Assembly: GCA_010093685.1 (NCBI GenBank)
Contig: MU006234.1
Coordinates: forward strand, 1-64,000
Length of the DNA stretch: 64,000 bases
From: Ophiobolus disseminans
Taxonomy: Eukaryota; Ascomycota; Dothideomycetes; Pleosporales; Phaeosphaeriaceae
Direction: 5' to 3'
Shown here in pieces: positions 33,682 to 44,487 of this stretch (positions are counted from its first letter, which is position 1; each line of letters begins with the position of its first letter). The translations under genes were made by a program, and so were the position numbers. The notes beneath the pieces were generated by a model. It did not search any database, was not told where the DNA came from, and saw only the letters and a program-made list of their open reading frames with translations.

Positions 33682-34806
33682 TTAGTTCTCCGAAACAGCA
33701 ATAGGACCTTCGTTCTCGGACTCCACGATCTCCACGAGCTCGACAGTGTCCTTGGTCTTGGTCTCCGTGGCCAACACGGGATCCACAGTATCTTCATTGC
33801 CGTTTTGGTTCTCCTTGACCTCCGCAGGATCCTCGGTCTTGGTGTCGGTCTTGGTCTCCATGGCCTCCACGGGATCCACGGTGTCTTCGTTGACGTTCTC
33901 CTTCTTCACAGCAGGCTCAGGAAAATCATTGACGGTCTCGATCCGCGGCGCTTCAGTGAGAACTGCAATCACAGGCTCGGGCGTAGGCTCGGGCTCAGTC
34001 ACAGGCTCAGTAGAATCCGCAACCTCAGACTCAGGCGTAGGCTTGTGCTCAGTCACAGGCTTGGGCTCAGTCGCAGAGTCAGTGAAAACTGCAACTAAGG
34101 GTTCAGGCGCAGGCTCTGTAGAAACCGCAACCGCAACCGCCGGCTCAGGCTTAGGCTCAGGCTTAGGCTCAGGCTTAGGCTCAGTCGCCGCACTTTGCGC
34201 CCTCGGGCTGCGCATACCCAGCAAGACATACAGTTTCCCGACCCGACTCTCCCACCATGCGCCCGTCAAAGGGCCGGGCACAGGAATACGCGCCCACCCC
34301 GTCGCCAAAGCCAACCTCGAGCTTGCGAAAGAGCTCCGCGTCGAAGCACGCACGTGTACCCACAACGCCGCCGCAAGTTCAGCGACCGAGGGCAGCGTCC
34401 CTTGTGCAGCCATGGCTTGCGCATCGGCCTCCCCGCCCGCTCCACTATACGCCCGCCACGTCTCCGCCTTCCACCACGCGCTCCCCGTCGACGCCGCATC
34501 GCTGACCTGGGACATATTCTCAGGTCCCACGCTCGACCTGTGCGAGTGCGAGCCCGCGAAACGAGTCGCACTCGAGTCCAGCTCCAGCAGCGTAGTTTGC
34601 ACCACCCACTGCCGCTCGTTGAACCAACTGCGTTCGGGCGCTGCATCAACTATCGGACCCGCTTCCTCCGTCGCCGCATGTGCCTCTGCAGCAGGAACAG
34701 CAGCCGCGCCGCCAGACCCGAGGTAGCCGCGGGTCCATCGCCACACGGCCTTGAGCGCGTCGAGCTTTACATCCTCGAAGTAAAATTCAGCTATGGCCCA
34801 GAACAT
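33682..34806 (-). CDS. Uncharacterised membrane-associated protein with acidic Pro/Glu repeat tail
   Basis: The open frame extends upstream to about 34890 and encodes a hydrophobic helix (LSFGLAFAAAAVNLWTLTIH), but it lacks an ATG before the MFWAIAEFYFEDVK Met used here; an upstream exon is likely. The middle has Trp- and Ala-rich segments (SAWWKAETW, GPLTGAWWES). From about residue 200 the protein is low-complexity: KPEPKPEPKPEP, then EP/VTE-type repeats, and a duplicated block around NEDTVDPV. No family is recognised. It converges tail-to-tail with the metallophosphoesterase gene. The call as a real gene rests on frame length and the helix. Confidence 0.55.
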   Translation of the reverse strand: MFWAIAEFYFEDVKLDALKAVWRWTRGYLGSGGAAAVPAAEAHAATEEAGPIVDAAPERSWFNERQWVVQTTLLELDSSATRFAGSHSHRSSVGPENMSQVSDAASTGSAWWKAETWRAYSGAGGEADAQAMAAQGTLPSVAELAAALWVHVRASTRSSFASSRLALATGWARIPVPGPLTGAWWESRVGKLYVLLGMRSPRAQSAATEPKPEPKPEPKPEPAVAVAVSTEPAPEPLVAVFTDSATEPKPVTEHKPTPESEVADSTEPVTEPEPTPEPVIAVLTEAPRIETVNDFPEPAVKKENVNEDTVDPVEAMETKTDTKTEDPAEVKENQNGNEDTVDPVLATETKTKDTVELVEIVESENEGPIAVSEN

Positions 34807-35143
34807 GATGTGGATGGTTAGCGTCCAGAGGTTCACTGCTGCGGCTGCGAAGGCGAGGCCGAAGCTGAGGATCGCGAATTCGGCGCGGAGTCATTGCTTG
34901 TTGGATGGGAGCATGGTTGGTGGTGGTGGTGGTGGTGGGACGTAATATGTAATATGTGTTTGTATGTGTGTTGTCTATTAGTACCGATGCTGATAACTTG
35001 GTCCAAGGCAATGAGCAGACGAGGGGCGTTGTATGTATGCAGAACAGTGCGACATTGTGGGCAACATGATAATGATCCAGTTTAGTACAGTAGGTTTATA
35101 TTGCTTTGGTATGGATTTTGAAGCGCGCATCATGTAAATTTGG
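34807..35143. other. Intergenic, with a (TGG)n microsatellite
   Basis: Holds a (TGG)n run at about 34919-34938 and probably the true 5' end of the minus-strand gene. AT content rises toward the repeat region. Confidence 0.5.
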
Positions 35144-35283
35144 CTCTGGAAGTCGTAAAAGCCAGAAAAAGGCTAAGCTTGACGACTACATCTACATATA
35201 GAATAGGTATTCTAAATTCTTAAAAATCTCTAGATATAGACAGGATAGTGTATCTATTTCCGACTTTCTAGACTAACCGAGAG
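35144..35283. mobile_element. MITE copy 1 (about 140 bp, terminal inverted repeats)
   Basis: The ends CTCTGGAAGTCGTAAAAGCC and the inverse of CTTTCTAGACTAACCGAGAG match imperfectly. The copy aligns along its whole length with 36206-36348. The flanks TTTGG and GTTGG look like a decayed 5-bp target duplication. Confidence 0.65.
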
Positions 35284-35304
35284 GTTGGAACTGATATTTG
35301 ATCC

Positions 35305-35466
35305 TGTTGGATGTAGGAGACAGGGCAAAAGTGAGAAGAAGGTTGTTGTATTGAGAGAGCTACATAGAGCGATTATATACACAACATGATGAGTAAGCCA
35401 GCGATTAAAAGTCACGTGGAGATGCAGTCCACATTGTACCATGTGAACTAAGGTGCTAGGCTGACA
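35305..35466 (-). repeat. Solo LTR of the Copia-type family
   Basis: 162 bp on the minus strand, matching the LTRs at 17140 and 20048 but more diverged. An exact 5-bp target duplication GATCC lies on both sides, so it is a true insertion reduced by LTR-LTR recombination. Confidence 0.9.
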
Positions 35467-36205
35467 GATCCTATTACTAAGCTCTATTCGCTTTAATTAA
35501 TTCCAGAGATATGAACAACAAGTGCAATATAATCCAGTTTACCTCTTAAAAGTTGTACAATCAGAGTAGCTCGCAATAAGCTTTGCTTTATACAGAGTGA
35601 GCAAGACAAGGTAAACCGGTAATAAGCTAGAAGAAAATTCTTCGCAAATATGAATTGATATATACTAAGGCCACACACTACAAGTACATAACACACCAAC
35701 GCTACGCAGGCAATCATCTTCTTTGCAAACTACCGCTAAACAGCTAACACCCCAGAACGACCAGAACCAAGTAGAAGCAAATGCACGGAGACCACAGCAA
35801 AGACCAACCAAAACTAAAAATACCACTAAAAACGAGCCAGAGAACATCAAGAATGCGCCAGAGCAAAGAGCGAGTAGTCAGCGGTGCAGTGTATAGAGGA
35901 ACTTAGCCTACGGGCCACGGCTATAGTAGCGAAGAGTACGGTAACCGTATAGGTAGACATAATCCAGGTAGTGAATTGTTTCCTAAAGAAGAGGCTTATA
36001 GTCTAGGTGAGTGCTATAGACTGCAGGTGTAGTTTGTTAGTGTAGGTAGTGGACCTGGACTAGTAGAGTGTGTGCTGATAGGGATAAGAAGGGAGCGAAG
36101 CGCTTTACAAAGCATGATTGATACGATGTACATATCGACATCGTGTAGGGGATGTACGTTGTTGACTCCGATGATCACATTGTGCTCGACTCTTTGCTAG
36201 ACGTG
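35467..36205. other. Repeat-derived, gene-free sequence
   Basis: About 740 bp of AT-rich sequence between the solo LTR and the second MITE. A Cys/Leu-rich 74-codon minus-strand frame (35493-35717) looks like chance. No gene is supported. Confidence 0.5.
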
Positions 36206-36348
36206 CTCTCGTCAAGTCGTGAAAGCTAGAAAAAGGCTAAGCTTAACAACTACATCTACGTACGTAAAAGCTGCTCTAAATCCTAAAAGTCCTTTGTAGA
36301 TATATATAATAGTATATTGTATTTCTAGCTTTCGCGACCAACCGAGAG
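36206..36348. mobile_element. MITE copy 2 (143 bp) with 5-bp target duplication
   Basis: Begins CTCTCGTCAAGTCGTGAAAG and ends with the inverse form, TTTCGCGACCAACCGAGAG. The terminal repeats pair over about 27 bp with a 4-bp mismatch block. ACGTG flanks both sides (36201-36205, 36349-36353). There is no coding capacity, as expected for a non-autonomous element. Confidence 0.8.
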
Positions 36349-36641
36349 ACGTGTTTGTCAAGCTAAGGGCACGATTCAAGTGGAAGAAAGCAACGCCCGT
36401 AAGATCTAGAGGTAATTACTCTATAAGCTAGTGTTAAACTTTGTACGTACTTTTTATGCGGAAGAATTTGACTGTTACTCTGGATCTTTAGTAGTTTGGT
36501 GGCTTCAGGACCGATTCGAGTGGAAGAGTTGTGGCGCGAAATTTTTACAAGCCACCCCTGCCGAAACAAGGCCACCCGCCTGCCTACCTGAAAACCTGGA
36601 AAGCGTGCAGCAATGGGGATTCCATCAAGCACACTCTTACC

Positions 36642-37919
36642 ATGGCTAAGCTGTACATCAAGCCAATCGAGTACAACAGCGAATGCATAACATTCCCTGA
36701 GTGGATATCTCTCTTCACGCTGTGCCTAGCGCCGCTCATCGCCCACATCCTCTCTGGTACGCCACCTGTCTCCCACCTCAGCAACCACCGCCCGAGATGG
36801 TACGACCACCTGTGCCACTACAACCCCACATCCATCATCTGGCGATACGCGGCCATCACAGACCGGCGCATTCGCGCTCTGAACTGGAGTCGCAATGACC
36901 TCGCGGCCAGCAACGCCATTTTCTGGACCGCCAAGGGTTGGGACGGCGGCGAGCAGATGGTGGCCGCTGCGGCATCGCATTGCACCCGTTTGCCGGAACA
37001 TACGCGCGTGAAAATCAGATCTACGACGACGCTGAAAACTGTCATCACGGCGCTGCAAGGCGCGTCCGCAGCTTACTCGCTCATCGGGCTACTTGCCGGC
37101 AACACCAATCTGACTTTTGTGGCGCTCATGGGCCTGGATATGGTCTTTTTCCCGCTTGCCGTTCTTGGGCTTTTGAGATTGTGCGCTGCCGCTTGGCTTG
37201 CTGAGGACTTTGAGTTCCTGCCACGGGACGCGACGATTCCTGCTCGTCCCAATACGATGGCCTCTGGCGATGTAGGCTCGCAAAGTGACCTCCACCCATT
37301 CTTGATCACAATGCCTGGTGAAGGCATGCGTTTCAAGCCGCCAGGCTCATCTTGGGCCAGCTGGTTGTTTCGCGTCTTCTATTTCTTCATCGTAGCAGGC
37401 GCTTGCGCCATGTCTATTGTGTACAGTGTGCCCTATGGGCCGGTGGATCTTATAGCTAGCACGACATCCTTCGTTGTGGGTTTGTTCTATATCTTCTTCT
37501 TCTCAATATCTGCCGCCCTATATGCATTTTATTTCTTGCGCAGTCAGACGACTACCACTCTCCTACCCTGTCTCTCAAGAACGTGGTACAAGATGTACAC
37601 ATTCCTACTTTTCTCCTCCATGCTCGTCATAATTATCATTGCAAGCATCGAAACGAACAAAGGGCCCGATGGGCGCTACATCAGTGTCCGACCGCCTGTC
37701 AGATTGAGCTGCGCTTCCCAGAATAGATGGTGGGCGCTTGGTTCGGACAACACACTTTCGGGTGTGATGTCTGCGAAGAACAGTACTATTGGCCAGGATT
37801 ATGCGGGCGCAGAGGTGACGCACGTATCGAGCAACTCTTCCATGGAAAAGGCAAAGTACTGGCTGTACGATTTCACTGGATACTGTGTCGGACAGCTGAG
37901 TAACAGCACTACACCATAA
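36642..37919 (+). CDS. Uncharacterised fungal multi-pass membrane protein
   Basis: Single exon, 425 aa from the ATG of MAKLYIKPIE; the frame is open upstream but without ATG. About six hydrophobic helices are visible: WISLFTLCLAPLIAHIL, TLKTVITALQGASAAYSL, FVALMGLDMVFFPLAVLGLL, WLFRVFYFFIVAGACAMSI, VGLFYIFFFSISAALYAF and FLLFSSMLVIIIIASI. Between the first and second helix is a soluble segment with conserved-looking WSRNDLAASNAIFWTAKGWDG. The C-terminal region after the last helix holds four Asn-x-Ser/Thr sites, consistent with an extracytosolic end. I do not recognise a named family; the frame is undamaged and codon use is normal, so it is probably real. Confidence 0.65.
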   Translation: MAKLYIKPIEYNSECITFPEWISLFTLCLAPLIAHILSGTPPVSHLSNHRPRWYDHLCHYNPTSIIWRYAAITDRRIRALNWSRNDLAASNAIFWTAKGWDGGEQMVAAAASHCTRLPEHTRVKIRSTTTLKTVITALQGASAAYSLIGLLAGNTNLTFVALMGLDMVFFPLAVLGLLRLCAAAWLAEDFEFLPRDATIPARPNTMASGDVGSQSDLHPFLITMPGEGMRFKPPGSSWASWLFRVFYFFIVAGACAMSIVYSVPYGPVDLIASTTSFVVGLFYIFFFSISAALYAFYFLRSQTTTTLLPCLSRTWYKMYTFLLFSSMLVIIIIASIETNKGPDGRYISVRPPVRLSCASQNRWWALGSDNTLSGVMSAKNSTIGQDYAGAEVTHVSSNSSMEKAKYWLYDFTGYCVGQLSNSTTP

Positions 37920-38820
37920 CATCCGAAGCTTGTGTGTAATCCTCATATGATTATTCAAACATTGCCAGGTCCGTTCTGTATCTAGTCAGGTCGTTTCCTC
38001 AAGCTTCATGTATCTCAAAGTATTTAAACCAAGTCATCACGAAGCCATGCAATAAAACGCATTGCGCAGAATGGAATGCAACATGCTACCGAATGCCCAT
38101 ACGCTACAGATCTATACTGTGGACTGTCGCAACGGCACCGTCGAGCTCGTCCTACCACGGAGAGCTTGATCCTTTAAACAACGACCTGATCAAGACTCGG
38201 TTGAGGACTAAATTCCCAGATAGCGAGGTCATTTCTCATTTGTACGAAGAAACGGTGCCAGCAACGATAGCAGTAAGCACCGTGAGTACTTATTCCAGTT
38301 CAGTGGCCCAATTGCTGAATAGGACTAATAATTCTTCCAGCATAGGTAGGTCAAGGACCCGGTCATGATACTGGCGAACAAACGCCCTTGCTGGTGGTAC
38401 TCTGATCAACCTTGTGCTCGTCGCGTTGGTAATGCACGTTCAGTGACTAGCACGACATTTAAATACCTAAATGCGGAAGACATCCCGAATCACGCCGCAC
38501 TGTGCTCAGTGACGTTACAATTATATCGACATTGTTCAATATCCATCGCAGGCTTAACCATCAAAAACATGATTAAAGAGTTCATACATTGTCTGCTTAA
38601 CTCAACAGCGACCACAAGTGAGAATTGTAGGCCCCACAATGTGACAAGGCGCGAAGTGGAAACAAGTGGTGCATCCAGCATTGTGAGAAACGCGATCTTG
38701 AAAGCTTGAATATTCAACACAATACATCGGATGCTAGTAACGCATACACCCATTCAAAACTCCGCACACAATGCATAAACGCTCAAGTCAAAGAAACCCA
38801 TCACCCAACCCATGTCACAA
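37920..38820. other. Intergenic between convergent genes
   Basis: 900 bp between convergent 3' ends. Short open frames are present (for example 38093-38368) but none has a motif I recognise. Confidence 0.5.
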
Positions 38821-40263
38821 TCAAGCAAGACCAACCACACTCTTGCACCGCCGCAGCAACTCCGCACCCATAGCCCGTCGTGTATCGTCCGTCCTCAGCG
38901 CCGCTTCCTTATTCTCGCTCGCCCTGCGCAGCAAGAAATTCAAGCACTCGGTTGTCGTTCCCCACGTCATGCATTTGACCACCTTTGCCATTTTATCCTC
39001 CTTCATCGTCGGGTCCTGCACAAGGCTCTGGCTGATCTCGTCCGCCATGCCCTGCAGCTGCGCGTACGTGAGGCGCGGAAGCGAATGGGGCGGCGCCTGT
39101 GTGAGTTGTGTTGCGCGGATCGATTTGGCGGCTTGGATGGAGGGCAGGTTGTGCGTTGCGAGGACGATGTTTACTTGGGGGAAGGCAGTGTATGGGGAAG
39201 AGGGAGACACGGTGGGTGTCCAGGCTTGTCGCACGACGGCTTCTGCGCATGCGTCGTACATCTTGTCGGTGCCTTCTTTGTTGTCGAATGTCAGCTCTTT
39301 GGGCTCGCTGGTGAGGTACGCGCCGCGGACGAGTTTTACACCGGCGATGTAGCCTTCGCGACTGGCGGTTTCGAGATGGCTGGCCAGGCGGGAGGAAATC
39401 GAGCGCAGGTAGCACTGGTACGTTGTGTATACGACTGCGCGTCCGCGCTCGAGTGTGTTGTACTTCTTCTGAAGAGCGAGCGTCCACTTTTCAAGGCCGG
39501 GGTTTGTGATCTCTTCTTCTGCGCCGGGGAGGAGGGTCACACCCTTTGCAGCTGCAGCATCACATGCGGCGATGATGGCGGACCACATCTCTGGCGTTGC
39601 ATCCTGTTGGTTCTGGAGCAGCTGCAGTGCGTGGCGACCGAGACCCGACCACTTCAGTCCCACAAAGTCGCCGTCTTGTGCCATCTCAACGCTCTGTAAC
39701 ATGCCCTTGCGCCATACTTCGATCTCCTGCGCTGTTTCGGCGGCAGTTGGTGTCGTTCCACCAAGTACTTCTAAAGCATATTCGAAAAGTATGCCGTCGT
39801 AACCTAGCACGGAGCGCGCAAAGTTGGTGTTTCGAACAACTTCGTCCCTCTTCTCCCCGACACAAAACTGTGCATAGAAAGTTTTCTTGAGAATTTGCGA
39901 TAGTACAGGGTTGCGCTCTATGCTCATTAGGTATGATTTGGAGTCTAGCATTCGACGAAGGACGTTAAAGCAGAGGGTTAGGAGGGCTGGCGATGACGAC
40001 ATTCGCGTAATGAGGTACGAGCGGAGGACTGTGGAGGTTGGGAGGCGCCCAAGAACGACTTTCGCGGTAGCTTGTTGTGGCTCTGTCTGTGTTGATATGA
40101 GCGGCGAGGAGGTGTGTGAAGCGGATGATGTCGGTAAGGCGACATTGCGTGGCGAGCTCTGATGGACGTAGCGTGGTGCTTGTGAGAGGGTTCGATGTGT
40201 CTGGGAGCGCGCGAAGCCTTGAAAGCGGCCAAGATGCTGTGTTCGTGATCGGAGGGTGTACAT
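38821..40263 (-). CDS. Mitochondrial proline dehydrogenase
   Basis: Single-exon 480-aa protein, starting at the ATG of MYTLRSRTQHLGRFQGFARS, an Arg/Ser/His-rich presequence without acidic residues that fits mitochondrial import. The catalytic barrel shows GLKWSGLGRHALQLL, AVVYTTYQCYLRSI, the flavin/substrate motif GVKLVRGAYLTSEP, VNIVLATHNLPSIQAA and the C-terminal substrate motif LRRASENKEAA. The enzyme oxidises proline to pyrroline-5-carboxylate with FAD in the inner mitochondrial membrane, the first step of proline use as nitrogen source (yeast Put1 equivalent). The His/Ser/Pro-rich region at residues 30-70 is poorly conserved in this family and probably disordered. Confidence 0.93.
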   Translation of the reverse strand: MYTLRSRTQHLGRFQGFARSQTHRTLSQAPRYVHQSSPRNVALPTSSASHTSSPLISTQTEPQQATAKVVLGRLPTSTVLRSYLITRMSSSPALLTLCFNVLRRMLDSKSYLMSIERNPVLSQILKKTFYAQFCVGEKRDEVVRNTNFARSVLGYDGILFEYALEVLGGTTPTAAETAQEIEVWRKGMLQSVEMAQDGDFVGLKWSGLGRHALQLLQNQQDATPEMWSAIIAACDAAAAKGVTLLPGAEEEITNPGLEKWTLALQKKYNTLERGRAVVYTTYQCYLRSISSRLASHLETASREGYIAGVKLVRGAYLTSEPKELTFDNKEGTDKMYDACAEAVVRQAWTPTVSPSSPYTAFPQVNIVLATHNLPSIQAAKSIRATQLTQAPPHSLPRLTYAQLQGMADEISQSLVQDPTMKEDKMAKVVKCMTWGTTTECLNFLLRRASENKEAALRTDDTRRAMGAELLRRCKSVVGLA

Positions 40264-41330
40264 GATGGTGGTTGATGACAATTGGTGTTGAATGGTGATA
40301 GCCCTCTTTATGGTTGTGTGATCAAGATGATTGTGGTGCCACGCAGAAACTTTCTAACGCACAATTGTTTGCTCGTATATGAGTGATGCAGAGGTCTTGT
40401 GACCTTCATCACCGTGCTTGACGCCATATATACGGCACCTGACGTCCGTCGTTGATCCAAACCCATCCTCGATGTTGCGAGCGGTGCTCGGCTTCCGTCG
40501 GCAGGCATGCATGACGATGCTCTCTAGTCGCCGCTTCTGGCCTCATTGGTCACATGCCTGTACTGAAACTGATTGGACAATGGATCTTCGCGTCTTAGAA
40601 TAAGGAGCATGATAGGAGTTTTCATCGGTGGGATGTGGTTGTTTTTGAAAAGGTTGTTTGTGGGGGAGGTTTGTGGTTGGGCAGCAGCCGAGAAAGGGGA
40701 CGTGGGATGCGCAGGCGTCGTCAGATTGCGCTGGCAGCACTTCCATCTGCCCTCTTCAACCACCGAATCTTTGCCATCGTGACCATCTCGACCTGTCTTC
40801 CCCACGTTTCAGCGCTCAGTGCAATGACGCGATCCTCTATTGAGCTGGCGTGACAAGCACAAGACGCATCTCGATCGGAGTCCATGCTTCAATGCCGAGC
40901 CTAACCAGCCGCTTTCTTTTCCTCTCAACGACACCACAAAATTTGATTTCCCCACAGCAGGCCAGACACTACTATGGAGACCGGTATCGGATCTTGTTGA
41001 TATGCTAATGTTTGCAGGGGCGTTTTGGTGTCTGCGAGGAGGGCCGAAGGTGTCGCGGAAAGCGTCGGGGGCCCACACAACAAGGCCACGCAGCCATGAA
41101 CATCGCTTATTCATCAGAAGTTCAATCACTGCCGACCGTGCTTGTATTAGGCTTTTTCTAGGTGCACATGTAGGTACTGTAGGGGCAGGGAACGGAGAGT
41201 TCATAGTCTGTCTGCCTCAGCGCAAAGTCCCCTCGTGGCCAAGCAAGTAGCCATCTCATTCATCGTTCAGTCGTCCACCTCGGTCTGTCCTCTGCACCCC
41301 CGATTGTTCCTTTCTTCTTGGTTAACATGA
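40264..41330. other. Intergenic, proline dehydrogenase upstream region
   Basis: About 1.07 kb. Overlapping short frames on both strands look like chance. It should contain the proline dehydrogenase promoter. Confidence 0.5.
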
Positions 41331-42079
41331 TCACATCATCGTACTCTTTGACTTCCTCAACCTCTTTCTCTCCTTCTTTACCAGGGTCTGTTGTCGCAGA
41401 TCACTGGGAAACGAGGGCAGCGCCGTGATCTCATCTTCAGCCTCCCCCTCTGCAGGCTCGGTGTATTCCAACGCAGACCACAGAGACATGCTATCGCATG
41501 CATTGTTCTTTGCAGTCTGGGCGGTCTCGCATGAGGAACCATCTCCGCTCGCCTGGCTCGGCATTTTTTCCACACTGCTCATCTCTTCCAGAGCGGAGGA
41601 CCAATTCTCAGCCTGCGCATCTTCAGCTGGGCCGACAAATTGCCTCCGAGCCATCGTATGGTAGTCTTGTACATCGCCCTCGCTCTTCACTGAACTGGCC
41701 TCCATATCGCCGATCGGGTTGTTGATCTCTCTCCGCATCATCTCATCTAATTCTTTCGCTCGACGTCGCTTTCGCTCGCCCGGCCGCAGCGTCTCCACTA
41801 CCTTCCTCCATGCCTTCTTTGATAGTGTTGCAGCTACAGGCGCATTCGGAAGTGTGCTGTTCTTAGGCGAGGGCTTTTCGACCAGGATTGCTGCGATGCT
41901 CATCAGCGTGGAGACATTCGGAAACGTCGAGCAAACTCACCATTGCGCGTGCCAGCCTCCCATTCCCAGATGCGCTCCACCGCCGGCGCAGTAAGAGGTT
42001 CGACAGCTTCCGTCGCAGTAGCTACAAGCCTGGCCTTCGTGATATCGTCTTCGAGAGGAAGGAGGAACGGAAACGACAT
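41331..42079 (-). CDS. Uncharacterised acidic/basic protein
   Basis: Two exons, 42079-41941 and 41890-41331, joined across a 50-bp GT-AG intron, give 232 aa. It starts MSFPFLLPLEDDITKARL and contains WEWEAGTRN, a basic patch (LRPGERKRRRAKELDEMMRR), an acidic Ser/Glu-rich middle and a Lys/Arg-rich end (KKERKRLRKSKS) that may be a nuclear signal. No domain is recognised. The gene is divergent from the MYND gene with only 283 bp between starts, so the two may share a promoter. Confidence 0.6.
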
Positions 42080-42362
42080 GCTGGTGCTGCGCAAAGTTAA
42101 AGTTGAACAAGTAGATCCACCCGCAAATGAGCTCACCTTGCTTGCCGCCTCGTGCGAATGGCAAAGTAGCGAGACACGGAAATGGGCTTAGCGGTTTGCC
42201 GCGGGAAGGTTGCAAACGAGAAAACAAGAGTTTGGAGTAAGCCGAGTCGTGATGTGAATGTGAGAGTGAAGCCCTGCACCGTGCGCAGTTGTATGGAATT
42301 CACCCTGTGTCAGCACTCGACTACTCAACGACCGCGACAATCGACACAATCGACACAACAAC
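42080..42362. promoter_or_regulatory. Short divergent promoter region
   Basis: 283 bp separate the starts of two divergent genes. CAATCGACACAATCGACACAA just before the MYND gene start is a short direct repeat. Confidence 0.45.
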
Positions 42363-44143
42363 ATGGCGTCACCCTACCTCAACCCTCCATTATGCGCAAA
42401 TATCCAAGAAGGCTTGCAATGCTCAAATGGCGCGGACCGCTTCTTCTGCCCTCGCTGCCGCGTCGTCCAGTACTGCGGCGAAGCGTGCCAGGCAGCGCAC
42501 TGGCCCATACACAAGGTCGAGACGTGTCAGAATCCGCTCATCCGCTTAAACTGGAAGCCTTTGTGGTTTGCAGAGCATCGCGTTCCAACTGAGCCCGCAG
42601 CCGGCACCGACTATCTCGGCCTTCCTTTGAATGACCCGCACCGCCACAAGAAGTTGTGGGGCAACATGCCCGCCATCGATATACTCGAGGTGAACAGGAA
42701 TGAAGGGGAGGACGCGAAGGAACAGGACTTTAACATCTTGTGTGCAGCATCAAGCGATCTGCGGAACGTGGTCAAGACAGTGTGTAGGCTTCCCGACGAG
42801 TACACCGCGAAGTGCACTTTTGTGATGAACGACTTCGACCTCGATATCGTGGCGCGAAACATCATCTTGCTCATGGTGGCTCAGCACATGCCTACCAAGG
42901 AAGCTGTTCCGGCGATGATCCATCTCTGGTACTCAGCTCGTCTGCCTGTGGCATTGTTAGAGATGATCCATGATAAGCTTCTACCATTGATCGGAGGACG
43001 TGTGCACCAAGATCGTCAATAAGCCGGACAACGTTCCTTTGGGAAAGACATTCAAGACCAATTCCGGCCAGTCCATCCGCATCGTTCTTACCGAGCCGGA
43101 TTGGACTCGTTTCAAGGGCTATTTCACGGTCCCGAATGGACTCACGTCGACGGTGATCGAATAGATGCGTTGTGAGGCAGTATATGATCCCGCACGCCAC
43201 GACTACCACCACAAAGGCTTCTACACGTACTGGACTGCGCTGCGCATGTGTTCAGACAAGTTCCGTAGGGATGGTATACTGCTTCCGTACGGCGCATCCC
43301 GCAAGGGCTTTGTTGCATGGAACCCGAAATTCCTTCAGACTCCGGGTGTCTGGCCAATTCAAGACGATGTCGATCCCCACTGCGGCTGGAGCCACGAAGA
43401 CATCATGGCTGGTGCGCCAAAAGCCCCGAACGACTACCTTGGCTCGCAGTTCAATATGCTTCGGGCCCTGCTCATCAAGTTCTGCACTCGCGCGAAGAAG
43501 CTTGATGTTCATTTCCGGATGTACTACATGGGCTGTCGCCAGCTTCCCGCGCGATTGGTGCAATGGAAGGAAGATATCGGCCTCTACGATCGAGTCAAGG
43601 TAAGCATCACAATATCACACGTCTGTCTGAGCTTCGAAATTCTAATAGAATCTCTACATGACCAACGTTAGTGACCGCTGCAACATTGGTCCCGCGACTG
43701 CCATTTCTACCTTTGCTCCCCTGCTCAAACCCCTGTCCTCAAACCCACACGCAATCATGCTCCTCCTCTTCCAGAACGCTGTTCCCGAAATCGATCTCCA
43801 CACTTCGCTCGCCGCTCGACTAGTTGAACACCAAGACTGCCAACAGACAGCAGCGAATTACCTAAACTATCCCTCGCCTCACGGCGAGTACGAGGAGCGA
43901 TGGCACCCGGACATTAGCCGCTACCGAGGCGGCGTAAACATACTACGCAATTTTGAGGTGCCGTTCGGCAAGTTCGTGCAGGAGGTCGGGCTGCCAAAGT
44001 TGTTGCTTGACCAGGGCTTCAAGATGCGGGACGCAAACGAGCATAGTGTCACCAAGGCGTGGCCGAAGCGCATGACACCTGGTGGCTCGAAAGAGGAGTT
44101 CATGATGCGGCTTGCAACGTGCTATAGCGGACGCGCGAGGTAG
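42363..44143 (+). pseudogene. MYND zinc-finger / DUF4470-like gene, broken by a frameshift and a TAG
   Basis: The N-terminus carries a MYND finger (CANIQEGLQC...FFCPRCRVVQYCGEACQAAHW...HKVETC, residues about 11-55), then a DUF4470-like region (WGNMPAIDILEVN, FNILCAASSDLRNVVKTV, FVMNDFDLDIVARNIILL). Near 42993-43000 one extra base shifts the frame; homology continues in the next frame (VCTKIVNKPDNVPLGKTF). A TAG at 43162-43164 follows, then coding resumes (MRCEAVYDPARHDYHHKGFY) up to 43599, a 49-bp intron, and a last exon 43649-44143. The conserved reading on both sides of each lesion supports a recent loss or, less likely, sequence errors. MYND fingers bind proline-rich partners; the function is unknown. 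Confidence 0.72.
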
Positions 44144-44487
44144 GTGGAGTGCGTGAGGGTGGAGTAGAGGAGGCGGGATAGCCTGGAGAGTCGTACAGTT
44201 GTGACGGATACCTTGTGCGCGAATTCAGCGCCGTCCAATTCGCTCATTCCGACTTTGTGGTGCTTGGGCTGAAGGTTGACGGAGGCGGGAGTCTACGACT
44301 TGATGGCTTTTGCAGACAAGAGGTACGAAGATCGTGATGCGGTTTATTTGTACCATCAAGCATCAATATGGATAGCTCTACGACGTCTCGTCTGGAAGTT
44401 CAGCTGTAGACCAATACGCAAGAGAGATGTGAAGCTGACTGAGACACATGAGAAGAAGTTAAACATTACTAAATAGACATTACTAAA
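44144..44487. other. Intergenic between convergent genes
   Basis: 344 bp between convergent 3' ends; nothing recognised. Confidence 0.5.

Noticed and set aside
33746..34726. 326-codon plus-strand frame opposite the acidic-tail protein
   Set aside because: Its Gly/Ser/Val repeats are the complement of the KPEP repeats on the other strand. Neither strand has a known domain, but the minus strand has a membrane helix and a normal acidic tail.
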